From positions 670,001-734,000 of the forward strand of contig NZ_CP095740.1 in assembly GCF_023078455.1 (NCBI RefSeq): a stretch of 64,000 nucleotides of DNA. Direction: 5' to 3'. The notes beneath the pieces were generated by a model. That model did no database searches. It had not been told where the DNA came from and saw only the letters and a program-made list of their open reading frames with translations. Positions within the stretch are counted from its first letter, which is position 1. Each line of letters starts with the position of its first letter. A program made the translations under genes and the position numbers. This document shows positions 14,457 through 23,481 of the stretch, in pieces. The stretch is from Luteibacter aegosomatis. GTDB taxonomy: Bacteria > Pseudomonadota > Gammaproteobacteria > Xanthomonadales > Rhodanobacteraceae.

Positions 14457-16468
14457 GCCTCCGTCGCGCCTCCATCAAGGAACTCCGCGGCGAAGTGGCG
14501 CTGTTCCGCCGTCGCGCGCTGGCGGGCTTCGCGCTGATCCTGCTCGGGCTGGCCGGCGTGGTCACGCGCTACGTGTACCTGCAGGTGATGCATCACGACG
14601 AATTCGTGGCGCGCTCGGAACAGAACCGCGTGAAGCCGCGCGCCATCCCGCCCGCGCGCGGGCTCATCTACGACCGCAACGGCGTGCTGCTGGCCGACAA
14701 CGTGCCTGCCTTCCGCCTGGAAGTCACGCCCGAGCAGGTCGGCGACATGGACAAGATGCTGTCCGACCTCGGCGCGGTGGTGCCGCTGAGCGACGAGGAC
14801 ATCGCCACCTTCAAGAAGCAGGTCAAGCAGAGCCGCCGTTTCGACGGCGTGCCGCTGAAGCTCAAGCTCACCGAGGACGAGATCGGTCGCTTCGCGGTCA
14901 ATCGCTGGCGTTTTCCCGGCGTGGACGTGGTGCCGTACCTCACCCGCCGCTACATGATGGGCCCGTTGTTCGCGCACGTGATCGGCTACGTGAGCCGCAT
15001 CGACGCCGACGACCTCGAGCGCATGGACGACGACGAGGAAGCCAGCTACAAGGGCACCACCCACATCGGGCGCATCGGCATCGAGCGCGCCTACGAGAAG
15101 CTGCTGCATGGCGAGCCCGGCTACGAGCTGGTGGAAGTCAACGCCGACGGCCGCACGCAGGCCGTGCTCGACACCACGCCGCCCACGCCCGGCAAGAACA
15201 TCTACCTGTCCATCGACGTGCGCCTGCAGAAAGCCGCCGAGGAAGCCATGAACGGCCGCGCGGGCGCCGCCATCGCCATCGATCCGCGCAACGGCCAGGT
15301 GCTGGCGTTCGTCAGCGACCCCACCTACGACCCGAACCTTTTCGTCAACGGCATCAGCCATGCCGACTACACCGAACTGACCACCTCGCCCGACAAGCCG
15401 CTCTACAACCGCGCCCTGCGCGGCGTGTATCCGCCGGGCTCCACGGTGAAGCCCTTCCTCGCGCTGGGTGGCCTCACGATGGGCATCCGCCGGCCGACCG
15501 ATACGGTGCTGTCCACCGGCGAGTTCTGCATTCCCGGCCAGAGCCGCTGCTATCGCGACGACGTGCGCGGCGGCAACGGCGTGGTCAACATGATGCAGGC
15601 CATCGAACACTCCACCAATACGTATTTCTACCGGCTCGCGCTCGACATGGGCATCGACCGGCTGTCCGAATGGATGGGCAAGCTCGGCTTCGGCAAGAAG
15701 ACCGGCATCGACCTGGTCGGCGAAGTCGAAGGCATCCTGCCGTCGCGCGAGTGGAAGGCCACGCGCAGCAAAGCGGGCTGGTTCCCCGGCGAAACCATCA
15801 TCGCGGGCATCGGCCAGGGATATTGGGCGGTTACGCCGATCCAGCTCGCGCATGCCCTGGCCACGTTCGCCGGCCACGGCGTGCCTTACGCACCGCACCT
15901 GCTGCTCGACACCCAGGACGGCGTCGACAGCCCGCGCGTGCCCCAGCCGTTCCCGCCGACCGGTCCGTCGGTGATCCGCAAGCCGGCCGATTGGGACGCG
16001 GTGAACCAGGGCATGATCGCGGTGATCAACTCGGGCAAGGGCACGGGCAAGAAGCTGGGCATCGGCTTCCCCTACGTCATCGCGGGCAAGAGCGGCACGG
16101 CCGAACGCTTCTCGCGCAAGACCGACGCCTATGACACCAACAAGAACAAGGCTTACCTCGCCAGCCGCCACCGCGCGTTGTTCATCGCCTACACGCCGGC
16201 GGAAGATCCGAAGATCTCGGTCGCCGTGGTGCTCGAGGCGGGCGCGTGGGGCGCGGAGGATTCCGGCCCGATCGCGCGCAAGATCCTCGACCAGTGGGTG
16301 GTCGACGAGGGCGGGCCGCGGCCCGTCGATCCGGAGCCCGGCGCACCGGTGACCACGTCCGACGCCACGCCCGAGCCGACGCCGGCCGAGGCCTCGTCCG
16401 TGCAGGGGGCGCAGCCCGCGGGGGCCGAGAGCACCGAACCGCCGGACGACAACGGGGACGATCAATGA
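14453..16468 (+). CDS. mrdA: penicillin-binding protein 2 (peptidoglycan D,D-transpeptidase)
   Basis: 671 aa, slightly longer than E. coli PBP2 (633 aa) because of a Pro/Glu-rich tail after about residue 630. One N-terminal membrane anchor (residues about 22-45), a PBP dimerisation domain (about 60-240), then the transpeptidase domain with STVK (active-site Ser330), SxN as STN in EHSTNTYFY, and KSGT in AGKSGTAERF. It cross-links lateral-wall peptidoglycan with RodA as glycosyltransferase. ATGA overlaps on both sides. Confidence 0.97.
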   Translation: MSLRRASIKELRGEVALFRRRALAGFALILLGLAGVVTRYVYLQVMHHDEFVARSEQNRVKPRAIPPARGLIYDRNGVLLADNVPAFRLEVTPEQVGDMDKMLSDLGAVVPLSDEDIATFKKQVKQSRRFDGVPLKLKLTEDEIGRFAVNRWRFPGVDVVPYLTRRYMMGPLFAHVIGYVSRIDADDLERMDDDEEASYKGTTHIGRIGIERAYEKLLHGEPGYELVEVNADGRTQAVLDTTPPTPGKNIYLSIDVRLQKAAEEAMNGRAGAAIAIDPRNGQVLAFVSDPTYDPNLFVNGISHADYTELTTSPDKPLYNRALRGVYPPGSTVKPFLALGGLTMGIRRPTDTVLSTGEFCIPGQSRCYRDDVRGGNGVVNMMQAIEHSTNTYFYRLALDMGIDRLSEWMGKLGFGKKTGIDLVGEVEGILPSREWKATRSKAGWFPGETIIAGIGQGYWAVTPIQLAHALATFAGHGVPYAPHLLLDTQDGVDSPRVPQPFPPTGPSVIRKPADWDAVNQGMIAVINSGKGTGKKLGIGFPYVIAGKSGTAERFSRKTDAYDTNKNKAYLASRHRALFIAYTPAEDPKISVAVVLEAGAWGAEDSGPIARKILDQWVVDEGGPRPVDPEPGAPVTTSDATPEPTPAEASSVQGAQPAGAESTEPPDDNGDDQ

Positions 16469-17586
16469 GCCTGCTCGAAGGAATGACCGTCCGCCTGAAG
16501 CGCTTCGGCGTGCGCATGCTCAGCCGGCCGCGCCTCGACCTGCCGCTGCTGCTGGCGCTGTTCGTGCTCGCCTGCGCGGGCCTGGCCACGCTCTACAGCG
16601 CGGGCGGCGGCAACTATTCGCTGGTGGGCGGGCAGGCCGCGCGCTTCGTGCTCGGCGCGGTGCTGCTGGTGATCATCTCGCGCATCCCCCCGCCGGTCCT
16701 CCGTTCATGGACGCCGTGGCTCTACATGGGCAGCACGGCGCTGCTGGTGGTGGTGGCGGCGCTGGGCGAGGGCAGGGGCGCCTACCGCTGGCTCGACCTG
16801 GGCGTGATGCGCTTCCAGCCGTCGGAGCTGCTCAAGCTGACCATGCCGATGATGGTGGCCTGGTACCTGCACCCGCGGCAATTGCCGCCGGGCTGGAAGG
16901 ACATCGTCGTGGTCGGCCTGCTGATCGCCGTGCCCGCGGGCCTCATCGCCGAACAGCCCGACCTCGGCACCGCGCTGCTGGTGGCGGGCGCGGGCGCGTT
17001 CGCGCTGTTCCTCTCGGGCATGGCCTGGTGGCGCATCGGCCTGCTGGTGGGCGGCGCGGGCGCCGCCGTGCCGGTGGCCTGGCAATTCCTCCACGAATAC
17101 CAGCGCAACCGCGTGCGCACGCTGCTCGATCCGGAATCCGATCCGCTGGGCAACGGCTGGCACATCATCCAGTCGAAGATCGCGGTGGGCTCCGGCGGCG
17201 TGTTCGGCAAGGGCTGGCAGCACGGCACGCAGTCGCGGCTGGATTTCCTTCCCGAGCACACCACCGACTTCATCTTCGCGGTGTTCTCCGAGGAATTCGG
17301 CCTGGTCGGCGTCATCGCCATCATGCTGCTCTACGCCTTCATCATCGGCCGCTGCCTGTGGATCGCGATGAATGCGCGCGACACCTATTCGCGCCTGCTC
17401 GCCGGCGCCATCGGCATGAGCTTCTTCGTCTACGTGGCGGTCAACGGCGGCATGGTCGCGGGCGTGCTGCCCGTGGTGGGCGTGCCGATGCCGCTGGTGA
17501 GCTACGGCGGCACCTCGGCGGTGTCGCTGCTCACCGGCTTCGGCGTGCTGATGTCGATCCACGCCAACCGCAAGCTCCATGACTGA
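16465..17586 (+). CDS. rodA: SEDS peptidoglycan glycosyltransferase RodA
   Basis: 373 aa polytopic membrane protein of the SEDS family. Conserved segments: RWLDLGVMRFQPSELLKL, AEQPDLGTALL (with the catalytic-type Asp in the loop following), FLPEHTTDFIFAVFSEEFG and the final PLVSYGGTSAVSLLTGFG. It polymerises lipid II together with PBP2. Starts in an ATGA overlap with mrdA; its end overlaps the longest mltB frame by 8 bp. Confidence 0.97.
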   Translation: MSLLEGMTVRLKRFGVRMLSRPRLDLPLLLALFVLACAGLATLYSAGGGNYSLVGGQAARFVLGAVLLVIISRIPPPVLRSWTPWLYMGSTALLVVVAALGEGRGAYRWLDLGVMRFQPSELLKLTMPMMVAWYLHPRQLPPGWKDIVVVGLLIAVPAGLIAEQPDLGTALLVAGAGAFALFLSGMAWWRIGLLVGGAGAAVPVAWQFLHEYQRNRVRTLLDPESDPLGNGWHIIQSKIAVGSGGVFGKGWQHGTQSRLDFLPEHTTDFIFAVFSEEFGLVGVIAIMLLYAFIIGRCLWIAMNARDTYSRLLAGAIGMSFFVYVAVNGGMVAGVLPVVGVPMPLVSYGGTSAVSLLTGFGVLMSIHANRKLHD

Positions 17587-18676
17587 ACGGCGGCCGACGC
17601 GCGCCCCGGAACGGCCATGGCTGCGTGTTACGCTTCGGCGCATGGATGAAGTTCTCGCCGCGCGCCGCGCCCGACCCGTACGTTTCCTCCCGCGCTTCGC
17701 GAGCGCGATGCTTGCCTTCCCCCTCATGCTGGCGTCCGTCGCCGCCACGGCCGAAACCCATCCCGGCCAGGCCGAGCTCGTGCGTGAAGTGGCCCGGGAC
17801 ACCGGCAAGAGCGTGAAGTCGCTCAACGCGATCCTCGACGGCGCGAAGAAGCAGCAGTCGATCATCGACGCGATGAACCGGCCCGCCGAGGGCAAGCCCT
17901 GGAAGGACTACCGCCCGATCTTCCTCACCGAGGAGCGCATCGCGGCGGGCGCCGAGTTCTACCGCACGCACCGCAAGCTACTCGACACCATCGGCCGACG
18001 CTATGGCGTGCCGCCGGAATACATCGTGGCCATCGTCGGCGTGGAAACCTTCTACGGCCGCAACACCGGCAAGTACAAGGTGCTCGACGCGCTGACGACG
18101 CTCGCCTTCTACTACCCCAAGCGCGCGCCGTTCTTCCGCGGCGAGTTGAAGACCCTGCTCGAGCTGCCATCCAACCACCTCGCCGGCCCGCTCGACACGC
18201 TCACCGGTTCCTATGCGGGCGCGCAGGGCTGGGGCCAGTTCATGCCCTCGTCCATCCGCCAGTGGGGCGTCGACTACGATGGCGACGGCCGCATCGACAT
18301 GAAGGGCAACCTGGGCGACATCTTCGCCAGCGTGGCGAACTACTTCGCCGAGCACGGCTGGGAAACCGGCGGCCCCGTCGTGGCCCGCGCCCAGCCCGAC
18401 CGCCGCGCGGAGGCGCCGGCCGTGCCGAAAGACTGGCGTCCCACGGGCACCGTCGAAGGTTTCGTGGCCGAGGGCTTTGCGCCGCTGCAGCACCTGAACC
18501 CGGGCCGCGACGCGCAACTGGTGCGCCTCGACGGTCCCGCGGGCGACGAATACTGGTTCACGTTCCAGAACTTCTACGTGATCACCACCTACAACCGCAG
18601 CCCCATGTACGCCCTCGCGGTCCACCAGCTGGCACAGGAGATCCGCGCCCGCGTCATAGGACCGAACGGCCGATGA
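17579..18676 (+). CDS. mltB: membrane-bound lytic murein transglycosylase B
   Basis: Up to 365 aa. The SLT-fold domain of family 3 transglycosylases is recognised by IVAIVGVETFYGRNTGKYKVLDAL in residues about 145-168 (catalytic Glu in VGVETFYG) and AGAQGWGQFMPSSIRQWGVDYDGDG-type text in residues about 212-236. It cleaves the glycan strand to give 1,6-anhydro ends. An alternative ATG at 17642 gives a more normal signal-peptide n-region before MLAFPLMLASVAATAE; no lipobox is visible, so it is more likely a soluble periplasmic or cleaved form. ATGA overlap with rlpA. Confidence 0.92.
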   Translation: MTERRPTRAPERPWLRVTLRRMDEVLAARRARPVRFLPRFASAMLAFPLMLASVAATAETHPGQAELVREVARDTGKSVKSLNAILDGAKKQQSIIDAMNRPAEGKPWKDYRPIFLTEERIAAGAEFYRTHRKLLDTIGRRYGVPPEYIVAIVGVETFYGRNTGKYKVLDALTTLAFYYPKRAPFFRGELKTLLELPSNHLAGPLDTLTGSYAGAQGWGQFMPSSIRQWGVDYDGDGRIDMKGNLGDIFASVANYFAEHGWETGGPVVARAQPDRRAEAPAVPKDWRPTGTVEGFVAEGFAPLQHLNPGRDAQLVRLDGPAGDEYWFTFQNFYVITTYNRSPMYALAVHQLAQEIRARVIGPNGR

Positions 18677-20007
18677 AGCGGCGGGTCGGGGGAAGCGCCG
18701 TCGTTCCTGCGAAGGCAGGAACCCAGCGCCTTTCGCCCGAAGGTGCCGCGCCGTCCAGGCGCAAGACGCTGGACTCCCGCCTGCGCGGGAGCGACGGGAT
18801 AGCGCGATGGCTGGCGATCATGCTGGTGTCGATCCTCCTCGCGGCCTGCGGCGGCACCCACAACACCCGCCCTGGCTCCGGCTCCCACCGCGGTAGCGGC
18901 GGCAGCTCGCGCGGCTACGACGACATCAGCAAGTCCCAGTCGTCGCGCTATCGCTCCAGTCGCGACAGCGTTCCCACCGACATTCCCGACGTCAGCAAGC
19001 TCCCCGAGCCGGTGCCGAAGAACGAGCCGCGGTCGCTCTACGGCAACAAATCCCCGTACAGCGTGCTCGGCCAGACCTACACCGTCATGGACAACCCGCG
19101 CGGCTACGTCGAACGCGGCATCGCCTCGTTCTATGGCAACAAGTTCCACGGCTACAAGACCTCGAACCTCGAGGAATACGACATGTACCAGTTCAGCGCG
19201 GCGCACAAGACGCTGCCGCTGCCGAGCTACGCACGCGTCACCAACCTCGAGAACGGCAAGAGCGTCATCGTGCGTATCAACGATCGCGGCCCGTTCCACG
19301 AGAACCGCCTGATCGACCTCTCCTTCGCCGCCGCCGTGAAGATCGGCGTGTGGCCCAAGGGCACCGGGCTGGTGGAAGTGCGCGCCATCGATCCACGCGA
19401 CGCCTCGTCGTCGGTCGCCCCGCCCGTGGTCACGAGCCCGCGCCCGTCGCCGGTGACCGCGCCGCCGCCGCCGCCGCGCATGGCCGGCACGCCGCCATCT
19501 CCGGCCGCGCGCACCGCGCCGACGCCCGCGACGGTCGCCGCCGGGGCCTCGCTGGCCGCCATGCCGCGCCCGGCGCCCACGTCCACCACGGCCACCCCGG
19601 TCGCCACCGGCAATCCGGCCGACGCCGGTCCGGTGCCCGGCATGACCGACGCCTCCGTCTCCGATGCCTTGCCTGCCTTGCCCGGCAAGCCCGCGCCATC
19701 CACGAGCGCGGCCATGCCTCCCGCCAAGCCGGCCACGACACCACCCGCCGCCACGGCGGCCGTGCCCGGCAAACCCAGCATCTACCTCCAGGTCGGCGCC
19801 TTCTCCGACCTGGCCAACGCCAACCGCGTGGCCGACCGATTGAACCGGGCCGGGCTGGGACCGGTCAGTGTGATCGAGGCGACCATCGGCGGTCGCGGCG
19901 TCCGCAGGGTCCGCGTGGGCCCGCTCGCCGACGTGGACACCGCCGACCGCGTGACCGACCAGATCGCCGCCATGGGCCTGCCCCGACCCCAGGTCGCGGT
20001 AGACTGA
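18673..20007 (+). CDS. rlpA: septal ring lytic transglycosylase RlpA (lipoprotein with SPOR domain)
   Basis: 444 aa. A lipoprotein signal ends in the lipobox LLAAC-GG (about residue 57), unusually far from the start. The double-psi beta-barrel RlpA core (residues about 140-235) shows GIASFYGNKFHGYKTSNLE and the catalytic-type IRINDRGPFHENRLIDLS region; a long Pro/Ala/Thr linker follows, then a C-terminal SPOR domain (YLQVGAFSDLANANRVADRL onward) that binds denuded septal glycan. The start is fixed by an ATGA overlap with mltB. Residues about 9-42 are encoded by an inserted palindromic repeat, which explains the long n-region. Confidence 0.93.
   Translation: MKRRVGGSAVVPAKAGTQRLSPEGAAPSRRKTLDSRLRGSDGIARWLAIMLVSILLAACGGTHNTRPGSGSHRGSGGSSRGYDDISKSQSSRYRSSRDSVPTDIPDVSKLPEPVPKNEPRSLYGNKSPYSVLGQTYTVMDNPRGYVERGIASFYGNKFHGYKTSNLEEYDMYQFSAAHKTLPLPSYARVTNLENGKSVIVRINDRGPFHENRLIDLSFAAAVKIGVWPKGTGLVEVRAIDPRDASSSVAPPVVTSPRPSPVTAPPPPPRMAGTPPSPAARTAPTPATVAAGASLAAMPRPAPTSTTATPVATGNPADAGPVPGMTDASVSDALPALPGKPAPSTSAAMPPAKPATTPPAATAAVPGKPSIYLQVGAFSDLANANRVADRLNRAGLGPVSVIEATIGGRGVRRVRVGPLADVDTADRVTDQIAAMGLPRPQVAVD
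18699..18799. repeat. 100-bp palindromic repeat (family 2) inside rlpA
   Basis: Begins CGTCGTTCCTGCGAAGGCAG and ends with the near inverse CGCCTGCGCGGGAGCGACGG. A second copy lies at 48580-48680. Each end is itself a hairpin (TCCTGC-GAAG-GCAGGA). Here it lies in frame within the 5' part of rlpA, between the coupled start codon and the lipoprotein signal. Confidence 0.88.
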
Positions 20008-20044
20008 ACCCCTTTTTTGTTGCTTTGACTGGACCGCTGAAACG

Positions 20045-21274
20045 ATGAAGCTCTTGCCCCGTTCCCTGTTCGCTTTCGCCGCCGCCGCGCTCGTCGCCGG
20101 CGTGACCGTGGCGCAGCAGACGCCCCCGCGTCCCTCCGTGCCCCGCCCGGTGGTGCCCGAGGCGCCGGTGCCGCCGCCGCCCGACGTGGAAGGCAAGAGC
20201 TGGGTGCTGATGGACTACAACACCGGGCAGATCATCGCGTCGAAAGATCCGGACATGCAGGTCGAACCGGCGTCGATCACCAAGATCATGACCGACTACG
20301 TCGTCTCGGCCGAGATCGCCAACGGCAAGATCCACATGACCGATCCGGTCACCATCAGCGAAAACGCCTGGCGCGGCGGCGGTGCCGGCACCGACGGTTC
20401 CACCAGCTTCCTCAAGCTCAACAGCCAGGTGCCGCTGAAAGACCTGCTCTACGGTCTCATCATCCAGTCGGGCAACGACGCCGCCATCGCGCTGGCCGAG
20501 CACACCGCGGGCTCCGAGCCCGCGTTCGCCAACCTGATGAATGCCTACGCCAAGCAGATCGGCATGACGCACTCGAACTTCGAGAACGCGTCGGGCTACC
20601 CCATCGCCAACCACTACACCACCGCGCGCGACATCGCGCTCCTTTCCCGCGCGCTCATCCACGACTTCCCCGAGGACTACGCCATCTCGGCGGTGAAGGA
20701 ATTCGAGTGGAACGGCATCAAGCAGCACAACCGCAACCTGCTGCTGTGGCGCGACAACACCGTCGACGGCATCAAGACCGGCCACACCGCCGCCGCGGGC
20801 TACTGCCTGGCCGCCTCGGCCAAGCAGGGCGACGCGCGCATGATCGCCATCGTGATGGGTGCCGGTAGCGAGAAGGGCCGCGCCGACGCCGCGCTGTCGC
20901 TGCTCAACTACGGTTTCCGCTTCTACGAGGCGCACAAGCTCTACGAGGCCAACAAGCCGCTGGCCACGCCCAAGCTGTGGAAGGGCGCCGAGAACACGCT
21001 GCCGCTGGGCGTGTCCGAAGACGTCATGGTCTCGGTCAAGCGCGGCGACTACGACAAGCTCAAGGCTAACCTCGACATCCCGTCGACCCTGATCGCGCCG
21101 TTCAAGAAGGGTCAGCAGGTGGGCACGCTGCGCGTCACGCTCGACGGCCAGCCCGTGGTCACCGCACCGCTGGTGGCGCTCAACGACGCGCCCGAGGGCG
21201 GTTTCTTCTCGCGCCTGTGGGACACGATCCTGCTGTGGTTCCACAGCGACGACGACAAGTCCGACAAGAAGTAA
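20045..21274 (+). CDS. dacA: D-alanyl-D-alanine carboxypeptidase (PBP5/6 family)
   Basis: 409 aa. Signal peptide ending near TVAQQ, a short Pro-rich stretch, then the S11 peptidase domain: SITK (Ser77, Lys80), SGN in IIQSGNDAA, KTG in DGIKTGHTAA. A C-terminal beta-rich domain (about 290-380) and a terminal amphipathic helix (FFSRLWDTILLWF) for membrane attachment follow. It trims the terminal D-Ala of pentapeptides in the periplasm. Precedes ybeD-lipB-lipA, the same order as in E. coli. Confidence 0.95.
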   Translation: MKLLPRSLFAFAAAALVAGVTVAQQTPPRPSVPRPVVPEAPVPPPPDVEGKSWVLMDYNTGQIIASKDPDMQVEPASITKIMTDYVVSAEIANGKIHMTDPVTISENAWRGGGAGTDGSTSFLKLNSQVPLKDLLYGLIIQSGNDAAIALAEHTAGSEPAFANLMNAYAKQIGMTHSNFENASGYPIANHYTTARDIALLSRALIHDFPEDYAISAVKEFEWNGIKQHNRNLLLWRDNTVDGIKTGHTAAAGYCLAASAKQGDARMIAIVMGAGSEKGRADAALSLLNYGFRFYEAHKLYEANKPLATPKLWKGAENTLPLGVSEDVMVSVKRGDYDKLKANLDIPSTLIAPFKKGQQVGTLRVTLDGQPVVTAPLVALNDAPEGGFFSRLWDTILLWFHSDDDKSDKK

Positions 21275-21284
21275 GGAGCGCACC

Positions 21285-21575
21285 ATGCGTGAGATCGATT
21301 TCACCCAGGCGAAGAAAGACGGCAAGGGGTTCCAGTTTCCGGGCGAGTTCGAGATCACCGCCATCGGCAACGCGAACGCCGGCCTCGACGCGCACGTGCC
21401 GAAACTGCTGCACGGTATCGGCCTGGAAGTGCTCCACGAGACGCTCTCGACCAAGCTGACGCCGGCCGGCAACTACCAGTCGGTGACGGTCACCTTCGTC
21501 GCACCCACCCGTGAGAAGTACGACGAGGCCCACGCCACGTTGCGCGCGGACGAGAACATCCGCTTCACGATGTGA
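21285..21575 (+). CDS. DUF493 (YbeD-family) protein
   Basis: 96 aa, about the length of E. coli YbeD (87 aa). A small alpha/beta ACT-like fold; [17 protein letters not shown] and the end motif [11 protein letters not shown] fit the family. Located between dacA and lipB as in enterobacteria. A role in regulating or supporting lipoate metabolism has been suggested from this neighbourhood, but the biochemical function is not settled. Starts 10 bp after dacA with GGAG in front. Confidence 0.9.
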   Translation: MREIDFTQAKKDGKGFQFPGEFEITAIGNANAGLDAHVPKLLHGIGLEVLHETLSTKLTPAGNYQSVTVTFVAPTREKYDEAHATLRADENIRFTM

Positions 21576-21598
21576 CCCCGAGGGGCGCTTCGCGCCCA

Positions 21599-21688
21599 TT
21601 CGCCGATGCGATCGGCTCCCACCCCTTCGGTAGCAGGAATAAGGCAAGACGGCTACCGAAGGGGTGGGAGCCGATCGAATCGGCGAAC
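21599..21688. repeat. REP inverted pair, class 1
   Basis: A copy at 21599-21632 and its inverse at 21653-21688, separated by about 20 bp. The second hairpin has one arm change (GCCGATCGAATCGGC). Lies between ybeD and lipB, so the two genes may be transcribed separately here. Confidence 0.9.
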
Positions 21689-21769
21689 GGCGGTACCGGG
21701 TGGCTCATCTCTTGTATCGTGCATCCCCAGCCCACAGCTTCCGCCTATCCCCTCCCGACCCCTCCCCCC

Positions 21770-22438
21770 ATGACCCTCCCCCTCAACGTCCGCCGGCTGG
21801 GGCGCGTCCCCTACGAATCCACCTGGAAGGCCATGAGCGCCTTCACCGACAACCGCACCGACGACACCGTCGACGAGCTGTGGCTGCTGGAGCACGACCC
21901 GGTGTTCACCCTGGGCCAGGCGGGGCTCGACGAGCACGTGCTGTTCGCCGGCGACATCCCGGTGGTGCGGGTGGACCGCGGTGGCCAGGTGACCTACCAC
22001 GGCCCCGGGCAGATCGTGGCCTACCCCATGATCGACCTGCGTCGCACCGGGGTGGGCGTGCGCGAGCTGGTCTGCAAGATCGAACAGGCCATCATCGACA
22101 CCCTCGGCGAGTGGAACATCGGCGCCGAGCGCCAGGAAGGCGCCCCCGGCGTCTACGTGGCCGGCGCCAAGGTGGCCGCCCTGGGCCTGCGCATCCGCCG
22201 TGGCTGCAGCTTCCACGGCCTGGCCTTCAACGTCGACATGGACCTGGAGCCTTACCACCGCATCAATCCTTGCGGCTACAAGGGCTTGGAGATCACCCAG
22301 GTGCTAGACTTGGGCGGTCCGTCGCGATTGGCCGACGTGGAAGATGTCCTGGTGCAGGAATTCTGCAGGCAGTTCGGCTTCCATGCCGTCGATGCCGACC
22401 CTTCCATCCCCGAACTCCCCGCGCGCCTTGCGGTCTGA
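21770..22438 (+). CDS. lipB: lipoyl(octanoyl) transferase LipB
   Basis: 222 aa, full length. It moves octanoate from acyl carrier protein to lipoyl domains. Family signature [17 protein letters not shown]; catalytic Lys in [12 protein letters not shown] and catalytic Cys in NPCGYKG. The ATG chosen ([11 protein letters not shown]) has little Shine-Dalgarno; longer frames run into the repeat. LipA, which completes the cofactor, starts 13 bp downstream, and its targets aceF and lpdA are 5 kb away. Confidence 0.95.
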   Translation: MTLPLNVRRLGRVPYESTWKAMSAFTDNRTDDTVDELWLLEHDPVFTLGQAGLDEHVLFAGDIPVVRVDRGGQVTYHGPGQIVAYPMIDLRRTGVGVRELVCKIEQAIIDTLGEWNIGAERQEGAPGVYVAGAKVAALGLRIRRGCSFHGLAFNVDMDLEPYHRINPCGYKGLEITQVLDLGGPSRLADVEDVLVQEFCRQFGFHAVDADPSIPELPARLAV

Positions 22439-22451
22439 AGGCCTGACCACC

Positions 22452-23450
22452 ATGAGCCAGACAGCCACTTCCCCCACCCGCAGCATCCCCATCGCCGTCG
22501 TCGACAAGCCCGGCGAGAAGATGCTGGGCAACGACAAGATCGGGCTCAATCGCGCGAGCTTCGACACCGCGCAGCCCGCGCTGCGCAAGCCCGGCTGGAT
22601 CCGCGTCCGCCTGCCGCAGGGCAACGCCGTGCAGCAGCTCAAGGCGCGCCTGCGCGAGAACTCGCTGGTCACGGTGTGCGAAGAGGCCTCGTGCCCGAAC
22701 ATCCACGAGTGCTTCTCCAAGGGCACCGCCACCTTCATGATCCTCGGCGAGGTCTGCACCCGCCGCTGCTCGTTCTGCGACGTGGCCCATGGCCGCCCGC
22801 TGCCGCCCGATCCGCTCGAGCCGGCGCGCCTGGCCGAGACCATCCGCGACATGCGCCTGAAATACGTGGTGATCACCTCGGTCGACCGCGACGACCTGCG
22901 CGACGGCGGCGCCGAGCACTTCGCCTCCTGCATCCGCGCGGTGCGCCACGCCAGCCCGGACATCCGCATCGAGATCCTCACGCCCGACTTCCGCGGCAAG
23001 GGCCGCATGGAGCGGGCGCTCGAGGTGCTCAAGGATTTCCCGCCGGACGTCTTCAACCACAACCTCGAAACCGTGCCGCACCTCTACCGCGAAGTGCGTC
23101 CGGGCGCCGACTACCAGTGGTCGCTCGACCTGCTCAAGCGGTTCAAGGCGCAGCACCCCGAGGTGCCCACCAAGTCCGGCATCATGCTCGGCCTCGGTGA
23201 AACGCACGACCAGGTCATCGAGACCATGCGCGATCTACGCGCCCATGACGTCGACATGATCACCATCGGCCAGTACCTGCAGCCGACGGCGCACCATCAC
23301 CCGGTGGTCCGCTACTGGACGCCGGACGAATTCGAGGCGCTGCGTGTCGAAGGCGAGGCCATGGGGTTCTCCCATGTCGCGTCCGGCCCGTTGGTGCGAT
23401 CCTCCTACCATGCCGACCTGATGGCGCACGCCGCCGGCGTCGTCGAATAA
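22452..23450 (+). CDS. lipA: lipoyl synthase LipA (radical SAM)
   Basis: 332 aa. It inserts two sulphurs into protein-bound octanoate. The radical-SAM cluster motif CTRRCSFC, the auxiliary-cluster cysteines in [12 protein letters not shown], and the C-terminal RSSYHAD Ser ligand are all present. The start ATG lies 13 bp after lipB; the N-terminal ~50 residues are variable as is normal in the family. Confidence 0.97.
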   Translation: MSQTATSPTRSIPIAVVDKPGEKMLGNDKIGLNRASFDTAQPALRKPGWIRVRLPQGNAVQQLKARLRENSLVTVCEEASCPNIHECFSKGTATFMILGEVCTRRCSFCDVAHGRPLPPDPLEPARLAETIRDMRLKYVVITSVDRDDLRDGGAEHFASCIRAVRHASPDIRIEILTPDFRGKGRMERALEVLKDFPPDVFNHNLETVPHLYREVRPGADYQWSLDLLKRFKAQHPEVPTKSGIMLGLGETHDQVIETMRDLRAHDVDMITIGQYLQPTAHHHPVVRYWTPDEFEALRVEGEAMGFSHVASGPLVRSSYHADLMAHAAGVVE

Positions 23451-23481
23451 CCCGCAAGACGCACCCCGAGGCTTTCACTTC

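Noticed and set aside
14093..16465. 790-codon minus-strand frame opposite mrdA
   Set aside because: Antisense shadow of PBP2; no ribosome site and no recognisable domain. The same applies to the 828-codon frame opposite prc (23260-25746) and others.
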